A stretch of DNA of 64,000 nt from Streptomyces flavochromogenes (lineage in GTDB: Bacteria > Actinomycetota > Actinomycetes > Streptomycetales > Streptomycetaceae), in contig NZ_JNZO01000008.1 in the NCBI RefSeq assembly GCF_000717595.1, positions 235,338-299,337 on the forward strand, given 5' to 3'. This document shows, piece after piece, positions 51,020 to 60,215 of this stretch. The translations under genes and the position numbers were made by a program. A model generated the notes under the pieces. It had not been told where the DNA came from, made no database searches, and saw only the letters and a program-made list of their open reading frames with translations. The stretch's first letter is position 1. Every line of letters starts with the position of its first letter.

Positions 51020-51847
51020 TCAGTCGGTGGACGTGGCCCCGCCGGCCAGGGCGCCCGGAGTGCATCCGGCGAGGGCCAGCACATCGCGATGGAGATGGGG
51101 CTGGTCGGCGTATCCGCACGCCAGGGCGACGTTGCCGGCGCTCTCGCCCGCGCGGAGCGCTCGGGCGGCGTGGTCGAAGCGGACCAGCATGGCGGCACGC
51201 TTGGGGGTGAGGCCGATCTGGGCACTGAACCTGGACCACAGCCGCTTGCGGCTCCATCCGCAGGACGCGGCGAGGTCACCGACCCGTATCCGGCCTCGAC
51301 GGGCGACGATGGTCTCCCAGGCTGCGGCGACCTCGGGCGACATCGACGGTGCCCCCGCAGCCCGTCTCGTGAGGAACGCGTCCATCAGCGCGAGGCGTTC
51401 CTGCCACGTCGTGGCGTCGGTCAACTGCTCGCGGAGGCGTCGCTCGTGCCGCCCCCACACGTCCTCAAGAGCGGTGACGGAGCCGTCCAGTTCGCGTGGG
51501 GAGACGCCCAGCAGCGCATGGGCGGCCCGGGGCGAAAGACGCACCTCGACGCACTCGACGCGCTCGCCACGGATGCGGGCAGGGCCGGGCGACAGCGAGG
51601 CGACGAGACTCCTCATGGGCTGGTGTCCCCGGGCACTCTCCACCGTGACCGTGTTGTCCCCGAGCTCGATGACGACGATCACGGCGGGCTGGGGGAGCAC
51701 CCGCAGATCCAGCCCGGCGGCCATGCGGTCACGGAATCCGGCCATCCTGACTCCGTCGAGGGATGCCCCGCCGAGGGGATGGGCGACCTCCCAGCCGTAC
51801 TCGGCATCGCGATCCATGGGGGCGGCCTCCGCTTCGTGTCTGCGCAT
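51020..51847 (-). CDS. AraC-family transcriptional regulator
   Basis: 275 residues, or 265 from the Met in PMDRDAEYGW. The N-terminal part is a ligand domain with strands (LPQPAVIVVIELGDNTVTVE, RGERVECVEVRLSPRAAHAL). The C-terminal HTH pair is IRVGDLAASCGWSRKRLWSR followed by FSAQIGLTPKRAAMLVRFDH, then AGNVALACGYADQPHLHRDV. The layout is typical of DUF6597-type AraC regulators. It precedes the O-methyltransferase on the same strand, 82 bp upstream, and may control it. Confidence 0.85.
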   Translation of the reverse strand: MRRHEAEAAPMDRDAEYGWEVAHPLGGASLDGVRMAGFRDRMAAGLDLRVLPQPAVIVVIELGDNTVTVESARGHQPMRSLVASLSPGPARIRGERVECVEVRLSPRAAHALLGVSPRELDGSVTALEDVWGRHERRLREQLTDATTWQERLALMDAFLTRRAAGAPSMSPEVAAAWETIVARRGRIRVGDLAASCGWSRKRLWSRFSAQIGLTPKRAAMLVRFDHAARALRAGESAGNVALACGYADQPHLHRDVLALAGCTPGALAGGATSTD

Positions 51848-52101
51848 GCCTCTACCGTCGCCGACTTCAGCGGCCCTGTCTTGTACGAAAGTTCCACGGG
51901 TCCGCGAGGCGGATCAGACCGTCTCCGCCGGGCGGTGTCCTGTGCGTGCCGGTGAGCAGTGGTCGTCCGATGCGTCCCGGGGTGCCGCGGCGCAAGCGTG
52001 CCGGTCGCGGTCACCGGCCCGGGCACGGCAGTGGCGGCGAGTACCTGTGGTCTGCCGTGTCGGGGGAGAGGGGCAGGGGTATCGTCCCGCACGCCGAGCG
52101 C

Positions 52102-52296
52102 CTACCAGAGCTGACCGCCCTTCATGTAGGCCACGTGGGTGTCGTCCTTGGGGCAGACCAGGGAAGGCCAAACACCGCCCTCGGCGTCGACCGTCTGCGT
52201 GCTCCACCTGCCGGCCGCGTCTCCGTGCATCGCCCGCTTGGCCGGCTTCAGCTGTCCGTCGCCGTAGGCGACGCACAGCACGGACCCTTCGCCGAC
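52102..52296 (-). pseudogene. C-terminal fragment of an unknown protein
   Basis: An open frame ends at 52102 with coding-like sequence GEGSVLCVAYGDGQLKPAKR, then GRWSTQTVDAEGGVWPSLVC, and VAYMKGGQLW at the end. Upstream of about 52296 the coding sense stops and plus-strand hydrolase sequence begins. The 5' part of the gene is therefore missing. I do not recognise the family; it could be the end of a secreted protein. Confidence 0.4.
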
Positions 52297-52610
52297 GCGA
52301 CAGGCTGGACAGGCGTCATCTCGGAACTGCGGAGCAGCGGAATCCCGGTGATCGCCCCCTCGAACCCCCTGCGGGGCCTGACGTCGGACGCCGCCTGTCT
52401 CTCCGCCTTCCTGACGCAGGTCGAAGGCCCGGTCGTACTCGTCGGCCACGCGTACGGCGGTGCCCTGATCACCGTGGCCGGCGCCGCGGAGAACGTCGTG
52501 GGGCTCGTCTACGTGGCCGCCTGCGTGCCCCAAGAGGGTGAGAGCCTCGGCCGGCTCCAAGGAGGCTTCCCCGAGTCCCCGCTGACGGGCAGCCCGAAGG
52601 AGTGGACGGA
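52278..52610 (+). pseudogene. Alpha/beta hydrolase fragment
   Basis: A plus-strand stretch reads HGPFADATGWTGVISELRSS, VIAPSNPLRGLTSDAACLSA, VVLVGHAYGGALITVAGAAE and VYVAACVPQEGESLGRL. This is the N-terminal half of an esterase-like alpha/beta hydrolase. The nucleophile is replaced, since GHAYGG stands where GHSYGG is normal. There is no proper start, and the C-terminal half is missing. The frame runs on into the antisense of the kinase gene. Confidence 0.65.
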
Positions 52611-52670
52611 CCCGCTCCACGACGGCGGCTCCGCGGTCGAGGTCACGGGCGATCTCATGGTGGCCGAGGA

Positions 52671-55559
52671 TCAACGCCCAAGACGGAGCGCGAGGCCCTC
52701 GGCCGCGTTGCCGCCCAGGGGAAACGGAATGTGGCCGATCACAGGTCCGGCCACGATCGCGGCCCCGCTGACCGGCTCGAAGCCGTGCTCGGCCATGAGA
52801 CGGCTCGCGACCGGATTGGGCGTCCCGGGGCCGACGGCATGCCAGAGGGTCAGGTCCGTGCCGAGCCGTGTCATCGTGACGTTCTCGGCCCGAAGCAGGC
52901 GGCTGATCTCCTGCACCAGATCCATCCCGCGAAATTCCGTCGGAATGCGCTTGACGCGGCCGTTCTCCACGAGCAGCACGCCGCTCGCTTCGCTGCGGTC
53001 AACAGTCGTCCGGACGGGGGCGGACCAGCCCGCCGAGTGCGGTGCCGACGCGCTGTCCGCGCCGCCCTCCGAAGGCCTGGCCCTGACCAGCAGTCCTCCG
53101 ACCAGCGCAGCCACCACCAGGGCCCCCGCCTCCAGGTAGGAGAGCAGAGGGTCGTCGTGCATGAAGAGGAGCCCGGCTCTGTGCCCGGCCGCTCCGGCGA
53201 GCAGCGCGAATCCGAGCTCGGCGCCCACATGCTGGTTCACCATGACGAGACCGGCTCGTCCGCCGGAGTCATGTGCGGCGACGCCGTCCATGATGGCCGA
53301 GTAGAGCACCGTGCCGGCCGTGCCGACACCGAGGCCGATGCAGATCACGGTGGGGTAGGCGCTGGAGACGGAGCCGCCCATGGCCAGCTGGACGAGCGGC
53401 CCGACCGCCGCGACGAGCAGACCCGACACCAGCAGGACGCGCGGCCCGACACGAGGCAGCAGCCGGGCGGAGATCAGCAAGGAGCCGACGAGGAAGGAGG
53501 CGGTCATCAGCACGAAGACCGCAACCGTGGGCACCGCTCCGACGTCGCTGTTCAGGAAGGCGTCGAGGGGCGCGATCACGGTCGACAGGGCAAGCCCGAT
53601 CATGAACAGGGCGAGCGACGCGCCGAGGCTGTCGCGGGTCCTGGTCGGATAGGCCGGCAGGATCGCGCTCCGGGCCGTCGACTGCCGCCGGGCGAAGGCC
53701 GCGATCAGGAGGATGCCGCACACGAGGGCCACGGACGGGAGGGGGGCTCCCCAGCCTGCGGCCCCCGACTCCGCGAGGCCGAAGACGAGGGAAGCGACCC
53801 CGAATGCGCTCAACAGCGCGCCGGGCGTGTCGAAGCCGGCGGGGTTGCGGCCGCCGGGCCGGTCACGGACCAGGGTGGCCGTGCCGAGGAGGGCGATGAA
53901 GGCCAGCAGGACGGTGACGTACATGGACATGCGCCACGAGGCCAGCACGTATGTGAGCGGCACCGCGAGGAACATGGTCAGCGCGGAACCGCCGAGGCCG
54001 ATCACGCCGTAGATCCCGAAGGCCCTCCTGCGTGCCCTCGGCTCGGTGAACTGCGCGGCGACCAGGCCGAGGGACGCCGGGGTGATCAGGGCGGCGAAGA
54101 CGCCTTTGAAGACCTGGCTCCAGACCAGGACGGCCGGCCCGGGGGACACCGCGCCGACCGCGGTGCTCACCGCGAAACCGGTCAGGCCGATGAGCAGCGT
54201 CGCCTTGCGGCCGATGAGGTCCGCGAGGTGCCCGCCGACGAGGAGCAGCGCACCGAAGGCCAGGGCATAGCCGACGTACATCCATTGCTCGGAGGAGCGG
54301 CCCATGCCCAGGTCGGCGCTGATTGCGAACAGCAGCCGGGGCGTCGTCATCGCCAGGTCGAGCAGCACGACCAGTTGCGCGAGCATTCCCATCGCAAGGC
54401 CCCACCAGCGCCGGGTACGAGGGCCCCCGTCGTCGCCCGCCGGGCCGACGGGCGCGGGCGTGACCAGGGCGCCGGGCGGTGGGGTCGCGGGCGGTCCGAA
54501 TCCCCCCACGGGGCCGGAGCCGGCCGCAGCCGTCGGATCGTACGGGTTCGGAACGTACGGAGCCGGCGGTGAAGCCGGCGGCAGAGGGTACGAGGTCGGC
54601 TGGGGCAGAGCGGCCGAGAAGGCGGCCTGGGCCCGTGGATCCGGTTGCGTGCCTCGCACCTGCGGGGTGAAGTCCAGCAACTCCGCTGCCCGGCGCCCCA
54701 GGTGGGCCAGTACCGACCCGGGCAGCCACTCCTCGGCCCGGTTCGTCACCGTGCGCTCCACCACCTGCGCGGGCGTGGGCCGCTTCGTCGGGTCCTTGTC
54801 CAGGCAGGCGCGCACGAGCGCGACGAGCGAATCGGGCACGCCGGTGAGGTCCGCCTCCTCTTCGGCGATCCGGAAGAGGTGCGCGTTCAGTCCGGTGTCC
54901 GTGGCGCCGAAGAGAAGGCGCCCCGTGGCGGCGTAGACGAGGACCGCGCCCAGGCAGAAGATGTCATTGGCCGGGGTCAGTTCGTGGCCGCGGACCTGCT
55001 CCGGAGACATGAAGCCGGGGGAGCCGATCAGCATGCCGGTGCGGGTGAGCAGGCTGTCCCCGCCGATGCTGTCGAGGGCACGGGCGATCCCGAAGTCGAT
55101 GACCCGAGGGCCGTCGACGGTCACCAGCACGTTCGAGGGCTTCAGGTCGCGGTGGATCAGGCCCGCTTCGTGCACCGTCTGCAGGGCGAGGGCGAGACGG
55201 TTGGCGAGGGTGTGAACCGAGTGCTCGGGCAGCGGGCCGAATTCCTTGCCGACCACGGTGGTCAAGTCGGGGCCGGGTATGTACTGGGTCGCCACCCAGG
55301 GCACGGCCGCCTCGGTGTCCGCGTCCAGGACAGCAGCCGTCCAGGCGCCGCCCACCCGCCTGGCCGCGGCGACCTCGCGGGTGAACCGCCTGCGGAACTC
55401 GGGGTGCTGGGCGTGGTCGGCCTGTACGACCTTCACCGCGACCGTACGGCCGAGATCGGACCGGCCCAGGTAGACCAGGCCCATCCCGCCCTCGCCGAGG
55501 CGGGCTATCAGGCGGTAGGGGCCGATGTGTGTGGGGTCCTGCTCCGTCAGCTGTTCCAC
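52671..55559 (-). CDS. Ser/Thr protein kinase-MFS transporter fusion
   Basis: 962 residues in one frame. Residues 14-275 form a PknB-type kinase with all catalytic elements: LGEGGMGLVYLG, Lys43 in VAVKVV, HRDLKPSNVLV with Asp138, DFG at 155-157, and MSPEQ. A Pro/Ala-rich linker spans 300-383. Residues about 385-850 are a DHA2-like MFS transporter with around 14 helices (LLVGGHLADLIGRKATLLIG, ASWRMSMYVTVLLAFIALLG). A C-terminal soluble domain of about 110 residues follows (GVLLVENGRVKRIPTEFRGM, then LRAENVTMTRLGTDLTLWHA). The kinase would face the cytoplasm and could phosphorylate the transporter or respond to it. Confidence 0.9.
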   Translation of the reverse strand: MEQLTEQDPTHIGPYRLIARLGEGGMGLVYLGRSDLGRTVAVKVVQADHAQHPEFRRRFTREVAAARRVGGAWTAAVLDADTEAAVPWVATQYIPGPDLTTVVGKEFGPLPEHSVHTLANRLALALQTVHEAGLIHRDLKPSNVLVTVDGPRVIDFGIARALDSIGGDSLLTRTGMLIGSPGFMSPEQVRGHELTPANDIFCLGAVLVYAATGRLLFGATDTGLNAHLFRIAEEEADLTGVPDSLVALVRACLDKDPTKRPTPAQVVERTVTNRAEEWLPGSVLAHLGRRAAELLDFTPQVRGTQPDPRAQAAFSAALPQPTSYPLPPASPPAPYVPNPYDPTAAAGSGPVGGFGPPATPPPGALVTPAPVGPAGDDGGPRTRRWWGLAMGMLAQLVVLLDLAMTTPRLLFAISADLGMGRSSEQWMYVGYALAFGALLLVGGHLADLIGRKATLLIGLTGFAVSTAVGAVSPGPAVLVWSQVFKGVFAALITPASLGLVAAQFTEPRARRRAFGIYGVIGLGGSALTMFLAVPLTYVLASWRMSMYVTVLLAFIALLGTATLVRDRPGGRNPAGFDTPGALLSAFGVASLVFGLAESGAAGWGAPLPSVALVCGILLIAAFARRQSTARSAILPAYPTRTRDSLGASLALFMIGLALSTVIAPLDAFLNSDVGAVPTVAVFVLMTASFLVGSLLISARLLPRVGPRVLLVSGLLVAAVGPLVQLAMGGSVSSAYPTVICIGLGVGTAGTVLYSAIMDGVAAHDSGGRAGLVMVNQHVGAELGFALLAGAAGHRAGLLFMHDDPLLSYLEAGALVVAALVGGLLVRARPSEGGADSASAPHSAGWSAPVRTTVDRSEASGVLLVENGRVKRIPTEFRGMDLVQEISRLLRAENVTMTRLGTDLTLWHAVGPGTPNPVASRLMAEHGFEPVSGAAIVAGPVIGHIPFPLGGNAAEGLALRLGR

Positions 55560-55858
55560 GGTGAAGAGGTCAGCCCTTCACGTCGGAGTTCAGCTGGTGG
55601 CCGAACTCTGTGTTCAGACGTTCCCCGTCGGGTCGATCAATGTCGTGCGCGATCTCTTCCTCGGCCATGCGGCGATCCCCCGTCGATCGGATGAGGAGAT
55701 CCAAAATAGAGCAACTGCCCTTGCCGCCGCCCTGGCTTGCCGCAAAGACGACCCCGGATCACGGCAGGCGACGTAGGACCGCGGCGGCAACGTACGCCGT
55801 TCCCGTGCCGCCGGGGACGACCGGGTGAGTCCGACCCGGCCGGCCCCGGCGAACCGGC
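55560..55858. other. Intergenic region upstream of the kinase fusion
   Basis: About 300 bases between the start of the kinase-MFS gene and the 3' end of the collagenase gene on the same strand. No gene is supported on either strand. It must contain the kinase promoter. No repeat or operator was recognised. Confidence 0.4.
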
Positions 55859-58192
55859 TCACTTGGACTGCGTGGAGAGACTCACACCACTGAAGTCCCG
55901 CGCGGCGGCGAGGCTGAAGTAGACCCAGCCGGACGGCGGGTTGTCGATCGTGAGCGTCTCGCCGTTGCCGGGCCTGACGGACTTCGCCGCGTAGCTGCCG
56001 GTGGTGGCCCAGTTGCTGCCGCCGTAGTACAGGTCGGCGTTGCCGGTGCCGCCGCTGCTCGTGATGGTCAGCTGCTTCACGCCGGCGGGCAGGTACACGA
56101 AGTGGTAGCTGTAATTGCCGGTGGCGGCCGCGAGATCGTCCCGGCGGCAGTTCTGGTCGAACTGGCGGGGGTCGCCGATCGTGCAGAGCGGGGCGGGCGC
56201 CGTCAAGGCGGCCTCCGGCAGCGCACCGCAGTCGTCGGTCGCGCAGGTGGTCGTCAGCCAGTTCGCGAAGTCCGCGTCGTAGCGGGTGCCGATGGTCTCC
56301 TTCAGGAAGGAACGGGCCCCGGTCCAGTCTCCGGCGCGGTACTTGTCCAGCACGGTCTCGACGTCGGCCGGGTGCGCCTGGAGCATGTAGCGGACCGCGA
56401 GGAAGCCCCAGCGGTACACCCGGTTCGAGTTGACCTCGGGGTCCTCTTCCTGGCCGTAGACGGTGTCGAACAGCTCGCTCAGCTTGTACGTGTTCTTGCG
56501 GGCCTCGGCGATCGCGTCGGCGTTGCGCTCGCCGCGGTAGCCGAACGAGATGTTCTCGGCGATGCCCTCGACCCACCAGATGGTCGGCGTGGTCATGCCC
56601 GCCTCGAAGTCGCCGTACATGGTGTAGCGGCCGTCGAGGTAGTGGGTGTACTCGTGGTTGAGGTTCCAGATCTGGAAGTCCGGGCGCAGCCAGTGAGCCT
56701 CGTGGGCGATGAAGCGGGCCTGGTTGCCGGCGGCGGCCGGGTCGCCCTCCTCGTACATGCCGCCGTTGTCGACGTCGATGTTGTAGATGGCCCAGGCGTA
56801 CAGGGCGTACTGGGTGTAGTCGTCGAAGACGACGACCTCCAGGTCGGTGTTCACGTCACCGGGGATCGCACCCTTGTCGCCGATGATCCGGTGGAAGTAG
56901 GCGTCCTGCTCGACGAGGCTCGTACAGGTGCTTCCCAGCTGGCCCGGAGACATGTCCTGGGCGCGGATCCTCAGGTCCGGGGTGCACGTGTGCTGGATCG
57001 GCAGGATCGCCGGGAGCACGCGCTCGCCCAGGTCGCAGATGGCATAGGCCGCGCAGTTGTTCCTGTCGTACTGGCGTGTGTACCAGCCGAGGTTCATGGT
57101 GATCGGCGCGGTGGGGCCGACGTTCGGGTAGCGGTTGATCAGGTCCTTGAGCAGAGGGCGGAGCCGGTCCTTCAGCTCGGGGACGTCGAGGGCGTGGCCG
57201 AGGTAGCGGCCGACGTTGCTGACGACGTCCAGGCGGTTCAGCTGCGCGCCGTTGCGCGTGATGAAGCCGGCCCAGGTGTCCAGGATCGTGGGGTCGGCCT
57301 TGAGGGCCGCGCGCCAGCCACGGGCGTCGCCCTTGGCCTTGAATCCGTTCTCGACGACCCACTCGACGTGCTGCATGGCCAGGTTCATCTGGCCGGGCCA
57401 GGTGCCGTCGTAGCCGCCGAGCATCCACTTGACGACACCGGCGTACCGCCCGGCCGTGTGGGTGCTGTCGATCAGCGTGACGACCTCGTTGAGGATCTCG
57501 CCGTTGGCGTCGGTGACGTCCTTGCTGCGAGGGGAGGCGAAGAACGCGTCCAGCGCGCCGCGGGCCGCGGTGTCCAGCGCCGTGCCGTAGTCGCCGACGG
57601 CGTCCGCGTTGTTGTCCTGGACGTAGTAGCCGGCGCGCAGGAACAGCACCAGCTGACCGATTGCGGCGGTGTTGTCGCCCGAGTACGTGACCGAGGCGTC
57701 GCGCAGCGCGTTGGCGACGGTCACCATCTGGGCCTCGTGGAAGGCCTTGCGCGCGTTCTCCCCGGTGAGGTTGAACAGCGGGTACGTGCAGTTGATCCGG
57801 GGGAGGGACGTGAGCTGCTGGACCAACAGACTGCCGGTGGCGTCGATGACGCCGGTGAGGTCGCCGCACTCGTCCGTCGCGGCGCCCGAGGACTGCTTGC
57901 CGACCTTGACGGACCTGACGGTCGGGGCGGGTGCCGGGGCGGACTCCTCGGTGCTGTCCTGCGAGGAGATCCGGAAGCGGGGGCTGCTGCTTATCGCGTC
58001 GGGCGACGTGGGCACCGGGATCGACCGCGGCGCCGAGGACGTGGGTCCCTGCGCGCTCGCACGGGTCGCCGTGGGGGCGTCGGCGGAGGCGGCTCGGCCT
58101 GGCGGGGTGAACAGGCCGAGCGTGATGAAGACGGCTGCGCCGAGCGCGGGAAGTCTGCGCGCGTTGGCTCTCGATATCCGGAACGGATGCAT
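55859..58192 (-). CDS. Secreted M9 family microbial collagenase
   Basis: 777 residues from the ATG at 58192, with GGAGG nine bases upstream; the open frame extends 102 codons further without coding character. Sec signal: ALGAAVFITLGLFTPPGRAASA. The M9 activator-like helical domain is followed by the gluzincin peptidase domain with zinc motif HEYTH at 513-517 (LNHEYTHYLDGRYTMYGDFE) and the third ligand Glu in WWVEGIAENISFG. The C-terminal PPC-type domain (LAAATGNYSYHFVYLPAGVK, GNADLYYGG) binds collagen or aids secretion. Complete and of normal length. Upstream DNA at 58233-58270 is AT-rich and may be the promoter. Confidence 0.92.
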   Translation of the reverse strand: MHPFRISRANARRLPALGAAVFITLGLFTPPGRAASADAPTATRASAQGPTSSAPRSIPVPTSPDAISSSPRFRISSQDSTEESAPAPAPTVRSVKVGKQSSGAATDECGDLTGVIDATGSLLVQQLTSLPRINCTYPLFNLTGENARKAFHEAQMVTVANALRDASVTYSGDNTAAIGQLVLFLRAGYYVQDNNADAVGDYGTALDTAARGALDAFFASPRSKDVTDANGEILNEVVTLIDSTHTAGRYAGVVKWMLGGYDGTWPGQMNLAMQHVEWVVENGFKAKGDARGWRAALKADPTILDTWAGFITRNGAQLNRLDVVSNVGRYLGHALDVPELKDRLRPLLKDLINRYPNVGPTAPITMNLGWYTRQYDRNNCAAYAICDLGERVLPAILPIQHTCTPDLRIRAQDMSPGQLGSTCTSLVEQDAYFHRIIGDKGAIPGDVNTDLEVVVFDDYTQYALYAWAIYNIDVDNGGMYEEGDPAAAGNQARFIAHEAHWLRPDFQIWNLNHEYTHYLDGRYTMYGDFEAGMTTPTIWWVEGIAENISFGYRGERNADAIAEARKNTYKLSELFDTVYGQEEDPEVNSNRVYRWGFLAVRYMLQAHPADVETVLDKYRAGDWTGARSFLKETIGTRYDADFANWLTTTCATDDCGALPEAALTAPAPLCTIGDPRQFDQNCRRDDLAAATGNYSYHFVYLPAGVKQLTITSSGGTGNADLYYGGSNWATTGSYAAKSVRPGNGETLTIDNPPSGWVYFSLAAARDFSGVSLSTQSK

Positions 58193-58534
58193 CTGTGGGG
58201 GCCTCCGGGGCCGTTGAAGCCACGTGTCGGGGAACGCGGCAATGATGTGTGACATGTAAAATTGCATAGACCTCCCTTCGTCGGAAGGGCTTGAGCCGGA
58301 TTCATCGGCTTCGGCAACGCAAACGTCGTCAACTTCCGGTGCTGGACTGCGCCGACCCTCCCGAGCGGCCCACGAGCCGGGGCGCCTCGATGCCCGGACG
58401 TACGCCGGTGTGCGCGGCCCGCAAGAGCTGCCGCCGGCGGTCCCGGAGTGCGACGACGGGCAGGGCTGTGAGAGCGCCGGGTCCCGCCCGGCCTTCACTG
58501 GGCGAGCGCCCGGATGCCCTGCCCCCGCCGTGCT
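58193..58534. other. Promoter region of the collagenase gene
   Basis: About 340 bases. It includes an unusually AT-rich patch (58233-58270) containing ATGCAATTTTACATGT on the minus strand, a likely promoter or operator. No gene is supported. Confidence 0.4.
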
Positions 58535-58717
58535 TCAGTCCGTCTCCGGCGCAGGGTCCCGCGTCGAGCGGGCCTCTGAACGCCTGGCCTGCAGTGCGGC
58601 TCTCGCCGCGGCGACCTCCTGCGCCACCTGCTCGGTGAGCAGACGTACCCGAGCCTCACGCTCCGCACCGGTCAAGCCGGTGAGGCCCAGCCTGAAGTCA
58701 CGTTCCTCCTGGGACAC
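58535..58717 (-). CDS. Small helical hypothetical protein
   Basis: 60 residues from the GTG at 58717, which has GAGGAGAGGAGGGG upstream. The frame is open to 58867 but the upstream part looks non-coding. The sequence is one long charged amphipathic helix (LTGAEREARVRLLTEQVAQE, VAAARAALQARRSEARS) with no signal peptide. I do not recognise it. It may be a small coiled-coil partner protein. The good ribosome binding site is the main support. Confidence 0.45.
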   Translation of the reverse strand: MSQEERDFRLGLTGLTGAEREARVRLLTEQVAQEVAAARAALQARRSEARSTRDPAPETD

Positions 58718-58870
58718 ACGCCCCTCCTCTCCTCGGCCGACGTCATCGACCGGACATCTGAACTCGACGCACGCGCGCCAGAGGCCGGCGAAGGCCGACT
58801 CCTCGATGGTGCACCGCTGCAGCACGGCCCGGGCTCCACTCGGAAGACTGAAGCAGCGTTTCTGCATCCG

Positions 58871-59347
58871 GTGTCATCAAACAGGGCAACAACCCGTGCC
58901 AGGCGATCCCTTCAGGCGGAAGACCACCGTGGACAGTCCCTCCTTTTTCCCTGCCTCCTCCCTCTCGTCCGCACCCCCGGCAGGAAGACGCTGTGCGGCG
59001 ATGTCCAGGAGACCGCGGAGTACGCCGAGTTCCACCACGAGCTGCGCACCCTGTTCGCCAAGGACGACGCCTTCCGCGCCTCGGTGGAGGCCTTCGGCCG
59101 TGCCTATCACGCCAAGCACTCCGCCACGGTCGACGACGCGGAACTCCGGCGACGCGTCGACACCTCCAGCGCCTATTTCCTGGAGGAGTTCGCCGTCTTC
59201 TGCTGCCGCACCCGCCGCGACCTGCCGGTCATGGTGCACCCCGGGCAGTTCAGCACCCTCGCCGAGATCGCCGCCGGGCGCCATCCCCAGGCACCCGACG
59301 AACTCCGCGAGCTGACCCTCGTCTCCCGCCGCGTACAGGGCCGGTAG
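58871..59347 (+). CDS. Short ORF resembling the C-terminal half of a cyclodipeptide synthase
   Basis: Up to 158 residues, but the first 40 look non-coding and no start with a ribosome binding site is visible. From about residue 45 the sequence is clearly coding: YAEFHHELRTLFAKDDAFRA, DDAELRRRVDTSSAYFLEEF, DLPVMVHPGQFSTLAEIAAG. The layout of helix, then AYFLEE with a Y-x-x-x-E pair, then a strand ending near the C terminus, resembles the second half of tRNA-dependent cyclodipeptide synthases. The N-terminal half of that enzyme, with its catalytic Ser, is absent. It could be a truncated remnant or an unrelated small protein. Confidence 0.4.
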   Translation: MSSNRATTRARRSLQAEDHRGQSLLFPCLLPLVRTPGRKTLCGDVQETAEYAEFHHELRTLFAKDDAFRASVEAFGRAYHAKHSATVDDAELRRRVDTSSAYFLEEFAVFCCRTRRDLPVMVHPGQFSTLAEIAAGRHPQAPDELRELTLVSRRVQGR

Positions 59348-59548
59348 CGCGGGCCCGTCCACCACCGCGAAAACCTGTGGAACGGCGGCACCGCGCGCCC
59401 GTACTGTGCTGCCGAGCCACGTCGTCGAGCCAAGGGCAGGCCGTTGTACACCGTCTGAGACCCCCCGAGCGCTGAATCGTCGCGCGTCGCGCCCTGCGCG
59501 CCGCGCTCCTTTTTGCTGCGGATCTCTCACTGAAACCGGTGTACTCCT

Positions 59549-60097
59549 GTGCTCAACAGCTGGGTGGTCATGCCCACCTGCCTTCCTGCGGTCCTCCGCC
59601 GTTGCCACACCTGCGGATCCGAACGCTTCCGGGCGAACGGCAAGATCCGTGTCAACGCGCACCACAAGCTCCTCGACGCCTGGCTTCTCGTGCTCTGCAC
59701 CTCCTGCGGGGAGACGGCGAAGCTCACGGTCCTGGAGCGGGCGAACGTCCGTTCCGTACGACCTGAGCTGCTCGACCGGATGCACGACAACGACCGGGGT
59801 CTGGCGGCCGAGCTGCTCCAGGATCCGGCCCTACGGCGCCGCAACCGCGTCGCCCTCGACTGGGACGGTGCCTGGCGCCTCGACACCGGCGGATCGGATC
59901 ACCTGGGCGGCGAGGCCGTCGATGTCTCGGTCCGCTTCGCCGCGCCGATTCCCGTACGGCCGGTCCGGCTGATCGCCGAAGGCTTCGGTCTGTCACGGGC
60001 CGAGGTCGAGAGACTGGTCGCGGAGGGCAGGCTCGTCTCGGCGGACCGGCTGAGCGGCCTGCTCTCCGGCGACTTCAGCTTCGTGCTCAAGCGCTGA
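59549..60097 (+). CDS. DUF1062 domain protein
   Basis: 182 residues from the GTG at 59549 (MLNSWVVMPTCLPAVLRRCH, a typical family start). Two zinc-ribbon CxxC pairs: CHTCGSERFRANGKIRVNAH and LLVLCTSCGETAKLTVLERA. The middle is helical (LLQDPALRRRNRVALDWDGA). A C-terminal S4/HTH-like region follows (LSRAEVERLVAEGRLVSADR). DUF1062 proteins are common in Streptomyces and Firmicutes and have no established function. The gene ends just ahead of two strong inverted repeats. Confidence 0.88.
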   Translation: MLNSWVVMPTCLPAVLRRCHTCGSERFRANGKIRVNAHHKLLDAWLLVLCTSCGETAKLTVLERANVRSVRPELLDRMHDNDRGLAAELLQDPALRRRNRVALDWDGAWRLDTGGSDHLGGEAVDVSVRFAAPIPVRPVRLIAEGFGLSRAEVERLVAEGRLVSADRLSGLLSGDFSFVLKR

Positions 60098-60114
60098 GTC
60101 CTCCACGGAACCGG

Positions 60115-60150
60115 GGGCCTGTCCGGCTGCGACCGCCGCCGGACAGGCCC
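60115..60150. terminator. 13-bp hairpin after DUF1062
   Basis: Perfect arms GGGCCTGTCCGGC (60115-60127) and GCCGGACAGGCCC (60138-60150) with a ten-base loop, 18 bases past the stop codon. Confidence 0.85.
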
Positions 60151-60163
60151 GAGGCGCCCCTCA

Positions 60164-60215
60164 GGGGTGTCTTGCCGATCAAGCCGGGCGCACGGCGCGA
60201 TCGACAAGACACCCC
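60164..60215. terminator. 17-bp hairpin shared with the convergent HEAT gene
   Basis: Arms GGGGTGTCTTGCCGATC (60164-60180) and GATCGACAAGACACCCC (60199-60215) pair with one mismatch around an 18-base loop. The right arm touches the stop codon of the convergent gene at 60216, so it probably terminates both transcripts. Confidence 0.85.

Noticed and set aside
58193..58498. 102-codon extension of the collagenase
   Set aside because: It would bury the signal peptide; the ATG at 58192 with GGAGG upstream restores a normal exported protein.
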